Origin: Chrysoperla carnea
Lineage: Eukaryota > Arthropoda > Insecta > Neuroptera > Chrysopidae
Direction: 5' to 3'
DNA length: 64,000 nucleotides
Assembly (NCBI RefSeq): GCF_905475395.1
Contig: NC_058338.1
Location: forward strand, 94,659,435 to 94,723,434
Shown here: positions 1 through 11,216 of the stretch, in pieces
How the letters are laid out: every line of letters starts with the position of its first letter
Numbering within the stretch: position 1 is the stretch's first letter
Position numbers and translations under genes: made by a program
Notes under the pieces: model-generated
Seen by the model: the letters and a program-made list of their open reading frames with translations, nothing else
What the model was told of the DNA's origin: nothing
Databases searched by the model: none

Positions 1-2265
1 GTATCTTGAGGTTGCACTTGATTGACAGTTCATGGCCCAAAACTAGATATGCATTTAGCATAATAGAATGGGTCACAGCACCAAAAATCTTTCTTGACGA
101 GGTTTTTGCTCAACCGAAACGTGGCATAATTCCTTGCAGTTTCATGGCTGCCTTCTCCGCCTCTATTGCGCATGCTTGGATCAGACTCTTCATACGACAA
201 CCTCTTTCAAATATAACTGCTAGGTATTTTATTTGCTCTTTTGTGGCAATCTGTCCCATCCGTATTAAGATGAACCATTGTAAGTCTCCTGATGCAATTT
301 TTATCTTTTTTCTCTTTACCGCTTGAATAACATTAGCGATAGCAGTAGGTTTTTCATAGAGTTTTTATTGTTAAAAATGCGTAATTTTTGAGTTACAGGC
401 TCTACTCGACCTATATTTTCATAAAATATTATCAAAAAGCATTTCTGTATTTCATGAAAAAGGTCTATACTGACCTTGACACCTCAGTATCCAGCACACT
501 ATGGTAGGCCACGTTCCACAGTATTGGACCAAGCACGGAGCCTTGCGGAACACCCGACGTTATGTTAATAGTTTTTTCGCCCACTATTAACGTTCTATCA
601 GCAAGATAGTTGTCCAGAATCTTTACCAAGTAAAGAGGTCCTCGCTTTCTTCGCAGTTCAGACATAATTACCATCCGTGGTACCGAGTCAAAAGCATTCT
701 TAATGTCTAGTGTAACTAATAAACAAAATTCCCCGTTGTTAAAGGCTTTCTTCCTAATGGCTTGAACTATAGAGACTACGTGGTCAAGCGCTTTAACCGT
801 CTTTTAAGGTAGTCCGTTAATCTACTTGAAATTAGATGTTCAGTCTTTCCAAATACACTTAACGGGGAAAGGGGTCTATACTTTGTTTCCTGTAGGCCCT
901 TGATTTCTTTTGAGATCAGAACAAGTTTTGCTCTCTTCCAAATTTGGGGAAACAGTCCCTCCTTAAGCAGCTGGTTAAATATACTCAACAAAATTTTCTT
1001 ATGTGCTAGAGCAGTAGCTTTTACTATCTCCGGAGCAAACAAGTCTGGACCAGGGGCTTTTCCAGATTTAAGTTTCTTTATTCCCTCAGTTAATTCTTCG
1101 CCTGTGAGTTCCTGCAATTCTTCAACTATTTCCAGATTAATATTTTCTTTTGGAAGCCCTTGTGGGAACAGGGCTTCTGCTATCTTGAGTAGATTTTCTT
1201 GCGTGAGGTGCAATTCGGGTTGGTGAAATTTACCCATTACAATCCGGTATCCTGTTCCCCACACATCTTTGTCTACTTATATCACTTTCCATGCTTCTTT
1301 TTTCGGCTTTGACGATGAATGTTTTGAACACTTTTCTTGCGTCATTGTACCGCCCTTGAATATCCACCTTTTTTTGAGACAAATTTTCCGCAGTTCAGCA
1401 AGACCTTGATTCCACCAGTAGTTTGGTTATCGGTTACCACGTGACGTTTTCATAGATAGGCTATATTCTTTTGCAGGTTGTGATGCACATATCAACAAAA
1501 TTTTCTGCAGACCAGGAGTGATGTTAGCGCTCTTTAGTTCTAATTTTATCAGCCATTACTTCCGAGTATATGGAAAGATCTCCGGTTTTCCAACCCAACA
1601 ATCTTTCCGTCGGAGCTGACATGTGATCTACTTTTTTCGTGCAGCTCGTATAGAATGTATTGATGCTCACTCAAGGTTTCATCCGCTAATACGCAGGAGT
1701 TTTTAACGTATTTTGCTATTCGCTCCGCACTTAAAGTTATATCAATTCTTGAGTCATAATCCCCGCAGATAAAAGTAGGTTCTTCGCCTGTATTATGGAC
1801 TATCTAGTTCAGAAACGCAATCCAGTCGGTAAGTATTTTTCCTCTGTTGTCAGATACCTCCTCGCCCCATAGTTCTGCTTTAGAATTAAAATCTCCAGCA
1901 ATAATACAATCTTTAACTTGCTTTCTGATAGATTGTTCCAGATCATCTAGAAATTCGACAAACTCTGGTATACTCGAATTGGGGTAGATATAGCATCCAT
2001 AGATCATGGCAATTTGCAACTCTACGATCACAAAACCATCAAAGCTGTTATCTACTTGCACTACCTTCGACTTTCTTGTTATTATCTTGATACCAACACA
2101 TTGGTTTTTGTTCATCCTCCAGATGAGAGAGTTACACAATTTTGTATTTGGTTCGGCCACAATTAGGAGATCTATTCCTATTCTTTTAACCGAGTCATCC
2201 AAAAGTGCCATGGCCGCTCTACGCCTATATGCATTACATTGAAGAATTCTGATGTTACTACTCAT
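1..2265 (-). pseudogene. LINE ORF2 (endonuclease and reverse transcriptase), broken and truncated by the window edge
   Basis: The endonuclease starts at the ATG at 2265 and shows Ala-Glu-Pro-Asn-Thr and Ile-Ala-Gly-Asp-Phe-Asn-Ser-Lys. A TAG at about 1804-1806 interrupts it, but the same frame continues through Pro-Thr-Phe and Ser-Arg-Ile-Asp-Ile-Thr-Leu, a typical endonuclease end. The RT begins at 1264 with Lys-Ala-Pro-Gly-Pro-Asp and Tyr-Arg-Pro-Leu. It changes frame at about 780 and then shows Leu-Val-Thr-Leu-Asp-Ile-Lys-Asn-Ala-Phe-Asp (first catalytic Asp) and Ser-Gly-Val-Pro-Gln-Gly-Ser-Val-Leu-Gly-Pro. No Tyr-Ala-Asp-Asp box is legible at 330-465. The thumb-like region at 1-345 carries a TGA near 114 and continues past the window edge. 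Confidence 0.85.
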
Positions 2266-4364
2266 TAACTTTTGTGTGCTTCTGCCCCTCTCTCCTAAAT
2301 ACCTCCACCATTTTGCGGTAAAATGGTGCGGTAAAATTGTTCCTCATTAACACATGCCGAGCCCTGTGGTCTAGTTCCCCACATTTCCAGCACACATTTT
2401 TCTTTGATACATTCTTGCATTCCTTTGCAGTGTATCCATATTTACAGTAGTTACAGCAACGCAGTGGCGATACTTTCCTTTCAATACGGCAGCTACTCCA
2501 TCCAGCTCTAATTCTCCTATATTTCAGCAATTTGCTTACTGCGTAAATATAAATGAAAAGGTATGCATGATTATAAATGGTACCACTCTTTCTTTTCATT
2601 ATTTTCAATTCATACGGGACATTTACACCGATCTTTTCTTCAATTGCTGTTTTTAAGTCGTCCTCGGTAACAGTGTCATCAATGTCTCTAATAACGATTA
2701 TTTCTAATTGTGTCTGAAATGCCGCTTTTGCCACGTTGTCGACTTTTTCTCCCAATTGTTTGCTAAAGGTTTCCAGCCCATCCTTGGCTATTTCAGTAAC
2801 TTTAATAGCCACTTCGCCTTTCTTTGTATTTACTACACGCCGTATCTGCACTCCACACCTTTGTGGGTCTATTTCCTTTTTCATGTTTTGTAGGATGTCA
2901 GCATAGGCTGTTCCATCATTCGGTGTAATTAATACAGTGTTTACTTTTCTCTTTCTGCTTTTTCCCCCTACTCTTTTCCATTCGCCTGTATCCTCGGTAT
3001 TATTTCCAGCAGCCGCTTGACTTTCGTCACCTTTTGGGCCATTTATCTTTACGCTCTGAGCTTTTGCATGTATCTTGGCACTTGTGTACCTACAGGATGA
3101 AGTGCATGTCTTCTCTATGTCCAAGGTACTCCAGAATTTTTCTGAGAAGTGTCTCCAACTTCGTGCTCGTTGCCCCAAAGTAAAATTTACAGGTTTTATC
3201 ATCGGTTTTATTCTCCCCAATCTTCGCCTGTAGCTTTTTTAAGCAATTTAGTATATCCAACGTGATTTTCTCTTTCTCAGGGCTTGAGTTTACTGCAGCT
3301 ATGTAAGTATTTACCTCTGGCTCTGCTTCGGTTTTTTCTTCAGTAAACACAGTCGCTTTTGACGTGATGTTGACTATCTCCCCTGCTTCAATGACTCGAT
3401 TTTTCAAGATACGTTGTACTTCAGGTTGTATTTTTCCGCGCCCATTTTCCCTCTCAGCATCGTTGAGTATATTTGGGACTTCTGTCAGGATGATCATATC
3501 CTTTTGTTTCATAGTTTCAGGGTACATTCCTTCTTTTATTGTGGTTGTTCTAGTAAATGCTGCTCCTGGTCAGTTACTTGCCATCTCCAGGATTAATTTA
3601 TTTTGGTCTAGCCCTTTCATAAGTGCTTTCAACTCTTATAGCACTTTGTCTTTCTCGTCCCCCAGTCTATGTACTGACATCGCACGTAGTCTTGGACGTC
3701 ACGTTGAGTTCACATTTGAATTTTAGAATTATAGATTTCTGTTTGCGTGCTTACGTTGATTTACTGACTTCTTCAGATATCTCTTCTATCGATCCAAATC
3801 TGTGCCGAGCTTACCTAATTAGCTCTTTCAAATGTCCGTGCTATCACTTACACTCTTGCACAGTCTCTCCACCATCTTAACCATTTTGCTTAGAGTGTCA
3901 TTGCCCCGATAGATACTTTTTGCTGGATGTTTTTGGCGCTATACTCATCAACATATCTTTTCCTTTTTTATCCATATTCGCTAATTTCTCCTGTTTGTGG
4001 TGTGTTCAATGTATCTTCAGTATCCGGTGAATTCCTAGGGGATGTTTTAGTTAAGGTACTTCTTTTGAATGGGTTCGCTTTTGGTGTATTAGTATCTACT
4101 AAAGTGCGCGGCGTCAAAGACAAAATTATTCAATTCACCACTAAAATTTATAGAATTTCTTCCACATATCTTGGAGAATACTCCAGCCTGGTTGCCAGCC
4201 AACGGTGTACAGATGTCGCATGATGACGAGCCCAATGCCCTCTCCTCTTTTTTATTATTATTACTTCCTTCTAATTTTGGATCATCTTCATCTAGTACAA
4301 ATTTGACTACTCTCATCTCGCATGTACTGCTGGATGGTGGCCAGCCATCAACAAACTGGGCCAA
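2258..4364 (-). pseudogene. LINE ORF1 (gag-like), broken
   Basis: Gag-like coding is seen in three pieces on the minus strand: about 4364-4089, about 3620-3090, and 3220-2258. An in-frame stop lies at about 3570, just upstream of the Met at 3527. A frameshift near 3090-3115 joins the second piece to the third. The C-terminus has two zinc-knuckle-like motifs: Cys-Asn-Tyr-Cys...Cys, and Cys-Trp-Lys-Cys-Gly-Glu-Leu-Asp-His in which the last Cys is replaced. ORF1 proteins of this type bind the element's RNA. The last codons overlap the ATG of the endonuclease ORF by 8 bases, a usual ORF1/ORF2 arrangement. Confidence 0.75.
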
Positions 4365-4383
4365 TTTGACCCCGCGTACGGTG

Positions 4384-4650
4384 CTTTCAGGAAACGATAT
4401 CGTAGTTCACATGATGTCGATTAAAACTGATTCGCTGTAATCTAAATTGTGAATATTTTTCTTTACGGTCTAGTTTTAGGGACGGCTTATCCGTCCAACT
4501 TACGGCCTTTTTCAAGAATTTTTATTTCGAAAACTAAGTCTACATAAAAATATGTTACGTGATTAATATGTAACGTATGTTGCTTTTCAGGCAACGATAT
4601 CGTTTGTCAAATGATGTCGATTACAACTGATTCGGTGTAATCTATATTAA
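4384..4650. repeat. Two ~65-bp direct repeats 200 bp apart
   Basis: About 65 bp at 4384-4450 recurs at 4584-4650 at an offset of exactly 200 bp. Both contain AACGATATCGT and ATGATGTCGATTA, with roughly ten mismatches. They lie upstream of the LINE ORF1, so they may be remnants of repeated 5' UTR monomers. The 130 bp between them does not repeat. Confidence 0.6.
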
Positions 4651-5078
4651 ATATAGTAGAAGTAAAAGATTCTTTATTTCATATTATAAATAATAAATTA
4701 CAGAATTACAAAATTACATATACCTACCTTATATTTCAACATACCTACCATTAGCGAGAGGAGTAAAAACTTGTATCTATGCTGCATTAACTTTGAATAA
4801 CTCTTCTGGAAGAGTCCGAAATCTTGGAATTACTTTTTACGTCAAATTAAAATTTATTACGAGTTTATAAGGCTTTTTCAAACTTTTTAAGAAAAAGTAA
4901 TCATTTAAGAACTGTTATTCGAACTTATTTTCAATTTTGATAGAGATTTTTTCCACATGGGAAATCTCGTTTTCCCTAATATTAATAAAAAAATTTTTCC
5001 AAATTATAACCGTTAATTAATTCATAAATAAGAAATATTTTTACATTAAAATTTTTGTTCTATCCTAAAGATATAATT
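4651..5078. other. AT-rich spacer, nothing recognised
   Basis: No ORF, RNA gene or clear inverted repeat was seen here. Confidence 0.5.
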
Positions 5079-5585
5079 ACATGATGACGCTTGACGCTGG
5101 CTTTGAGGGTCAAATTAGGAATCCATCTAACTGAAAAGAAAAGAACTATATCCAGCGTCAAATTGTGACGACAAAAGGGGCGACAAAAAACAAAAAAAAT
5201 TTATTAATCCATAAACTCATTTTTAATAAGACATGATAATGATTAACACCTATATTCATAACGAGTGGTGAATATGATTATCAATTGTTCAAAAGAAATT
5301 CTTTGGAAATGGCAATCTTTATTTATCCAATACTCTCAAAATTAATCCTGATTAAAAAAATATGATATACTTTTCTATAATACAAAGTCAGTTCTGGCCG
5401 TTCTGTCACCATTATGAAAAAAAAAATCTTCAGCAGTGCCAAATCGTAAAAAGCTAAACATGATTAGCTTTTTACGATTTGCCGCTGCTGAAGTTTTTTT
5501 CCCCCATCCAGATGGCAGCACAATCTAAATTGGTCACGTGGCCTAATTTGACGCTCAAATTCAGCGTCAAGCGTCATCATGAAAA
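5079..5585. mobile_element. MITE with TGATGACGCTTGACGCTG ends (copy 1)
   Basis: The ends are inverted repeats: CATGATGACGCTTGACGCTG at 5082 and its reverse complement ending near 5582. They continue inward through a GTCAAATTAGG motif. Inside at 5429-5494 is a long hairpin (TCAGCAG...AAATCGTAAAAAGCTAA and its complement). A second copy is at 25878-26620. No coding sequence is present. Target duplication was not resolved. Confidence 0.75.
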
Positions 5586-6144
5586 TACACATTTACGGTT
5601 AACAAGATGGGTTCCAATTTTTCACTTTTTATAAAACTTAGGCACACTATAAAAATTTCAACTCAATATCTCTTTTCCAAAAATTTCTAGGGGCTTTTCA
5701 TTTTAACTTAACGAATTTATTCACCAAAGATTTGTCATAACTTATGATACACTCTGGATATAGTGAGTTGATTTATATGGTTGTACGTGTAAGTATGTAT
5801 GTATGTATGCAGAGCTATACTCCGTAACGGTTATAGTATAGTAGTATTAGTGGTGACATGAATCCAGGGACACATGTATAGTAGGGACATTGTATCACAT
5901 GAGATGAGATGAGATCGAATCGGTACAAGTCGAGAGGAAATCACGACTATTCCATAACAAATGTTGTATTGTTTAGGTTCAAAAGAGTATGCAGCAGTGT
6001 TAGGTACTAACTATCTGGTGGTACTTGTCTATTCTGTTCTGTGTTCTGTGTTATTCAATAATACAACAAAACAATATACATATATATGTTGCAGATGGAT
6101 TGCTGAATCAGTTTTTTTATAAAACAGTTCTAGTCTAGTCGACA
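5586..6144. other. Spacer with short microsatellites
   Basis: Only a TATG tetranucleotide run near 5794-5811 and a GAGAT run near 5902-5915 stand out. No gene was seen. Confidence 0.5.
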
Positions 6145-7660
6145 AGTTGAAAATAGGGTATTATCGTTAGTCAAAAATAAATCATGAAATTTGAAAAAAG
6201 TTAAAATTTATGTAAAAATATACTTAATTATTCTGATTTCGAGTCATAAAAGTACATTTTTCTTGTATAATATTAAAATTAAAAATCGTAATTTTTAAAC
6301 TTTATATATGACGTGACCTAAAACGCGGGCAAGCCCTGATGTGATGTCATATCGGTATGAACCATAGACCATCAGTTAGTTTAGTGTAGACAGCTGGGTA
6401 TAATACATCCATTGATAATAAATATTTATATTTATTATAATTAGTTGTCTATGGATATATCTGTCAAACTGTGTTATTTCGTATAATGCTACAGATATTA
6501 CATCACCAAATTGGATTCCCGCGTTTTTGACAGTTTAAAAAAGGTTTAAAATTTAATTTAATTTTTTGGTAAGAAAGCGTGTGTATTTTTCCGAAATAAA
6601 TTTTTGATGGCTTTTTATTAGCAAAATCAACATTTTGAAATACTTTTTCAAAAATAGTGAAATACCCTATTGTGAAAAATAGAGATAATTCTCGTAAAAA
6701 TATGTGCGATAGCTCGTTAGATAGGGCTTTTCATTTTAAAATCACGATTCACATTTGTTTCGTACAAAATGATTTATAAAAAATGTGATAAAATGTCAAA
6801 ACAAATATCTTCTATCTTAGTCCTACTTATTGCTGTCAGTGCGAAAAAATAAACTCTGCACTTGCGCTCATGACATGATGAAAAAGCCTATTCGGAATGA
6901 TATATAGAAAAATGTACCGTAGACGTTTTTTAGCACATAAAAAAAAAGCAAAAATTATAAACTATTAAAAAAAATGTATTTAATTTTTCGCCAATATTTC
7001 ATAAACTATTGTTTAAATAAGTAATTGGCCTAAAATTTATTGTTTTCGTAGATCCCATTCTTATATTATATACTTTACAACATCACGTCAAAAGATTTAA
7101 AAAAATTCTAATACTTTATTTATAATAACTTTTTAAGTAAACAAAAAGTTCATAAAAAATGTTAAATCATACGCCCAATATATAAATATTTTTTTTTAGT
7201 TTACCCTATTAGGGTATTCTATTATATTTGAAAAAGTACCTCAAAATCTTGATTTTGCTAATAAAAAGCCACCGAAAATTTATTTCGGAAAAATACACAC
7301 GCTTTCTTGCCAAAAAATTAAATTAAATTTTAAACCATTATTAAACTGTCAAAAACGGGGACAGGTATATCCGTAGACAACTAATTATAATAAATATAAT
7401 TAATTATATTATCAATGGATATAATATACCCAACTGTCGACACTGAACTAACTGATGGTCTATGTTTCATACCGATATGACATTACATCAGGGCTTGCCC
7501 GCGTTTTAGGTCACGTCATATATAAAGTTTAAAAATTACGATTTTTAATTTTAATATTATAAAAGAAAAATGTACTTGTATGACTCGAAATCAGAATATT
7601 TAAGTATATTTTTACATAAATTTTAACTTTTTTCAAATACCCTAATAACGGTAATAAATT
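6145..7660. mobile_element. Long inverted-repeat (fold-back) element
   Basis: The arms 6150-6675 and 7200-7655 are imperfect reverse complements over about 450-500 bp. Matching landmarks are the TGACGTGACCTAAAACGCGGG / CCCGCGTTTTAGGTCACGTCA block, the ACCATAGACCATCAGTTAG block and the GTGTGTATTTTTCCGAAATAA block. Both outer and inner ends carry a GGGTATT motif. The 520-bp centre has no ORF. The arms have diverged, so this is older than the fold-back elements at 36.6 and 50.3 kb. Confidence 0.75.
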
Positions 7661-8926
7661 CTTTAACGTATTCAGAATACACAATAATTTTTACAAATTT
7701 TTAAATTAATGTTGAATACCTAAAAAAATTATTTAGTGTGAGATATTAGTTTTTGACGCTAATCTAAAAATGCAAAAAGGCGTATTTTCTGTGTTAAAAT
7801 TAAAATTATAAAGAATAGAGATAGACTTCCGGGACAGGGAGTTTTTATTGGAAATTTTCTCCTCATTAAGCTTTTTTTTAATTTTCATAAATATTAATTG
7901 TTTATGAAATATTGGCGAAAAACTATACAGTGTCATTTATGATTGCAGTATTTAAATACTACATTTATACTGATATATATTCTTAGTATTCTTGTATTTT
8001 TATCTTAAATAATAAAATAAATATTCATTTTTAATAAATTATTTAATTTATTACACATCAACAGGATTTGATCAATTAGGACCAAACTTGTTTACCTACC
8101 GCTGTTATTCTGTATTCTTTGTTTAATATATAGAGTGCCATCTATGAAAAGCAAGTAAAACTATGGATAATTTAAAAATAATATTTTAGCTTTTTTTTTT
8201 TTTTGTTTGCTTAGAATGTTTTTCCAAATAACATCGATGAAAATTTTTTGGGAAATTCGAAAAATTTCCAATATAGGATGTTTTTTTTCATTTTATTGTT
8301 TTTATTGGGAATTAGCACGAAAAAATTTACAGACCAATAAATTTCTCATTACAAATACCGACTTGTGTTTTCGGGTGAAAACACTTACTTACTCCCAAAT
8401 TCGATTTTGTTACGGGCCCCTTTTAAGTTATAGTTTCGACCCTGAAGGAAGATAAGGTATGGACAGGAAAAAAAAAATGCTGAAGAAATAATACATAAAT
8501 TTTGTGATTAAATATGTTTATTAAAAACTTTACATAAAAATGGTTTTTATCCAGTGCGAATAGAATATTTTTTTTTGTCACAAATTGATATATAAATAAA
8601 AGAATATTTCATCTAAACTATTTTTAACCGTTAAGTAATTTTTTTTTAAATTAATAATTCCATTTGTTTATTAATTATTAGTAAAAAAAATTATATATTT
8701 TTGAATAAAAAAAACGGTATTGCTGTATTTAGACCCGTTGAGGTAGTGAGGCAATCGAAATCACGCTAAATACACATTTTTCAGCTTGTTTCTATGAAAA
8801 ATTACGTTATAATATATTGAAAGCAAGTTTAGAAACAAACCATTTATCATTCTACATGTTATTTTATCACTCCTCCTTGTTGTATCGTTGCTAAAATCGA
8901 TGTGTTTACGTCACTGGCGTATGAAT
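7661..8926. other. Spacer downstream of ZF-A, no gene seen
   Basis: Small ORFs at 7733-7936 (minus) and 8207-8455 (plus) have low-complexity composition and no recognisable domain, so they are not called. The sequence just below 8927 is the probable 3' UTR of ZF-A; a minus-strand AATAAA-like signal sits near 8515. Confidence 0.5.
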
Positions 8927-10060
8927 TTATAGTTTAGAAAAACCAGTATGATTTCGATTGTGCACTGTTAAATTACCTTGCGTGGTAAATGTTTTATTAC
9001 AAATCTCGCAAGAAAAAGGCCTTTCCCCATCATGAATTCGTTTATGCCGAATTAAATCACATTTCTGCGTAAATTTTTTATCACAAACTTCACATGAAAA
9101 AGGCCTCTCTCCATCGTGGATGCGTTTATGCTTAATTAAATCACCTTTTTGAATAAATGTTTTATTACAAACATCGCATGAAAAAGGCCTTTCTCCAGTA
9201 TGAATTCGATTGTGAATTCTTAAATGACCTTGTGTCGTAAATGTTTTATTACAAATTTCGCATGAAAATGGCTTTTCTCCAGTATGAATTCGTTTGTGTA
9301 CAATTAACTGATTTTTTTGCGTAAATGTTTTATTACAAATCTCGCATGAAAAATGCCGTTCGTCCGTATGAGTTCGTTTGTGTACAATTAAATTATTTTT
9401 TTGTGCGAATGTTTTATTACAAATTTCACATGAAAATGGCTTTTCTCTAGTATGGACATATTTATGTTTAATCAAACTAGATATCTGTTTAAATACTTTT
9501 TCACAAATATCACATGAGTAAGGATTTTCTCCAGTATGAATTCGATTGTGAACTGTTAAATGACTTTGCATGGAAAATGTTTTATTACAAACCTCGCACG
9601 AAAAACGCCTTTCTCCCGTGTGAATTCGTTTCTGTACAATTAATTTACTTTGACGAATAAATGTTTTATTACAATCACTGCGTGAAAAACGTTTGTCTTC
9701 ATTGTCATCCCGTTGCTGTTTTAAATCATTTTCATCTTTAATTATGTGTTCAGTATGTAATGGCGGCTGTTCAAGTTTAATATCTTCATAATTATCGTTG
9801 AACAATTGTTCTTCTTTTTTAACACTTTCTTCCACTATTTCTTTTTTAACTTCCTCTTGTTCTATCAGTATATGGTCTTTAAGTTCATTTCCATGTTCCA
9901 TTTGACTTTCCTCACTTTCTTCTAAAACTTCATCTTTTATTTTAATTTCCTTATTTAATTCTTCTTCAAATTTAATGTTTTTTACATCGACAAACAAGTA
10001 ATTATTTACATCATTAATATTTTCTATTTTTGTAGATTCTGTCCAAATTTTCGTGTTCAT
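8927..10060 (-). CDS. ZF-A: C2H2 zinc-finger protein, 8 intact fingers
   Basis: Single-exon ORF of 377 residues, a probable sequence-specific DNA-binding nuclear protein. The start is the ATG at 10060; the frame is open further upstream only through non-ATG codons. Residues 1-125 are acidic, rich in Glu and Lys. A degenerate finger follows (Phe-Ser-Arg-Ser-Asp-Cys, first Cys lost, and His replaced by Gln). Then eight complete C-x2-C-x12-H-x3-H fingers run to the end, joined by Thr-Gly-Glu-Lys-Pro-type linkers, two of them altered to Asp-Gly-Glu-Arg-Pro. The last finger ends Asn-Arg-Asn-His, only a few residues before the stop. Related to ZF-B, ZF-C and ZF-D. DNA target unknown. Confidence 0.9.
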   Translation of the reverse strand: MNTKIWTESTKIENINDVNNYLFVDVKNIKFEEELNKEIKIKDEVLEESEESQMEHGNELKDHILIEQEEVKKEIVEESVKKEEQLFNDNYEDIKLEQPPLHTEHIIKDENDLKQQRDDNEDKRFSRSDCNKTFIRQSKLIVQKRIHTGERRFSCEVCNKTFSMQSHLTVHNRIHTGENPYSCDICEKVFKQISSLIKHKYVHTREKPFSCEICNKTFAQKNNLIVHKRTHTDERHFSCEICNKTFTQKNQLIVHKRIHTGEKPFSCEICNKTFTTQGHLRIHNRIHTGERPFSCDVCNKTFIQKGDLIKHKRIHDGERPFSCEVCDKKFTQKCDLIRHKRIHDGERPFSCEICNKTFTTQGNLTVHNRNHTGFSKL

Positions 10061-10108
10061 ATTTTGTAACCTTTGTCGCAATAAACCATAAACATAAGAT
10101 AATACAAA

Positions 10109-10818
10109 AGGATGGTATTCTAATCCTGCAAAGCATGTGTCCAGCGTTTGACATATTAACTGTCAACTAAAGTACTTTCATACGGAAGCCTGAATGGCTC
10201 CCAATCAATTTATGAGAAAGTGGCGCTACACTAGTTTTTAAAGGTGTACTACCCACAAGTATAAAACCAACTTTTAAAAAGCAACTAGTTCACTTTCAAC
10301 AAATGCACTTGTGACTTGTGGTATTATGGAAACGAATCTTTAATTAGACGCTACTGAAACTGTCTGTAATTATTAATAATTATTTGTCTGGATTTAATAA
10401 TAATATGATAATGTTTATAATTTGTCTTATGTAGTTAGTTCAAAATTTTCTTTAGTATTATTTAAAAAATATAATATATGCTTTAATTGTTTATGTTGTT
10501 CTTGGATCTACACATTTCTAATTTCTATCCTTTAAAAGTATTATTAAAAGTGTTTATTATGACATTTAAGTAGAAATCGGCATATGACAAAATACCGACA
10601 TCTTCAAAAAGGTTCGTTTCCATAACGCCACAAGTCACAAGTGCTCTTGTTGAACAAGTGAACTTGAAGTGAACAAGTGACTTTTTAAAAGTTGACTTTA
10701 TACTTGTGGGTAGTACACATTTAAAAAAATAAGCTAGTGTAGCGCCACTTTCTCATAAATTGATTGTGAGCCATTCAGGCTTCCGTACTTTCATGCTAAC
10801 TCCCATAATAATAATAAA
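10109..10818. repeat. Dispersed repeat family U, interrupted
   Basis: The block GGTATTCTAATC...GTGTCCAGCG...TTGACATATTAACTGTCAACTAAAGTACTTTCAT...ACTAACTCCCATAATAATAATAAAT recurs at 19664-19723 plus 22318-22345, at 22370-22510 (reverse) and at 24851-25040. Here it is split by the 605-bp MITE at 10182-10786, then by the Helitron inserted at 10819, after which it resumes near 12350. Confidence 0.65.
10182..10786. mobile_element. hAT/P-type MITE with 8-bp target duplication
   Basis: The ends are ACGGAAGCCTGAATGGCTC and its exact reverse complement. The flanking 8 bp are identical: ACTTTCAT at 10174-10181 and again at 10787-10794. Subterminal arms of about 160 bp are inverted copies, sharing AGAAAGTGGCGCTACACTAG and CACAAGTCACAAGTG motifs. 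No ORF. An 8-bp duplication fits the hAT or P superfamily. A short relative is at 35342-35449. Confidence 0.88.
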
Positions 10819-10952
10819 TCTATATATATAAAACAAAGTCGTGTTATTTAGCTGAAAATTGGCAGGGAGGTAGTTTAGAGCCAGGAGAAGGACATAGGAT
10901 ACTTTTTATCCCGTTCGACAGCATTCCCGTGGGACTTGATAACTGGGTTGGG

Positions 10953-11180
10953 TTTCGGTGGTGGTGCCATCTATAGTAAACATATTGAACTAACATTTAT
11001 TTCGATGGTGGCGCGATCTATGGTAAACTTATCGAACTAACATTTATTTCGATGGTGGTGCCATCTATGGTAAACATATTGAACTAACATTTATTTCGAT
11101 GGTGCCGCAATCTATGGTAAACTTATCGAACTAACATTTATTTCGGCGGTGGTGCCATCTATGATGAACTTATTGGCCAC
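10953..11180 (+). repeat. 47-bp tandem repeat, about 4.8 units, inside the Helitron
   Basis: Units start at 10953, 11000, 11047, 11094 and 11141, each beginning TTTCG and ending GAACTAACATTTA. Units alternate between a GGTGCCATCTAT...CATATTGAA form and a (G/C)CGC(G/A)ATCTAT...CTTATCGAA form, so the real period is a 94-bp dimer. Confidence 0.9.
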
Positions 11181-11216
11181 CATCTGCGTTGTTTGTTTTT
11201 GCGCCTGATAATAAAA

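Larger units (their letters stand above)
1..4380 (-). mobile_element. Decayed non-LTR retrotransposon (R1/LOA-like LINE)
   Basis: Reading the minus strand from about 4380 down to 1 gives, in order, a gag-like ORF1 with zinc knuckles, an apurinic-type endonuclease, and a reverse transcriptase with its C-terminal extension running off the window edge. This is the order of an R1/LOA/Jockey-type LINE. The frames are broken by several stops and frameshifts, so the copy is dead. The endonuclease motif Ala-Gly-Asp-Phe-Asn and the RT motif Leu-Asp-Ile-Lys-Asn-Ala-Phe favour the R1 group, but the clade is an inference. The plus-strand ORFs over this stretch are antisense shadows. Confidence 0.85.

Noticed and set aside
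6-326. Plus-strand 106-codon ORF at the window start
   Set aside because: The minus strand reads as the C-terminal part of the LINE reverse transcriptase; the plus ORF is its shadow.
3364-4440. Plus-strand ORFs at 3364-3726, 3623-3880, 3927-4223 and 4171-4440
   Set aside because: They are antisense to LINE ORF1, whose minus-strand frames show gag-like sequence.
5079-5585. An 8-bp target duplication for the TGACGC-family MITE
   Set aside because: The sequences just outside CATGATGACGC are shared between copies, so the true ends lie a few bases further out and no duplication could be set.
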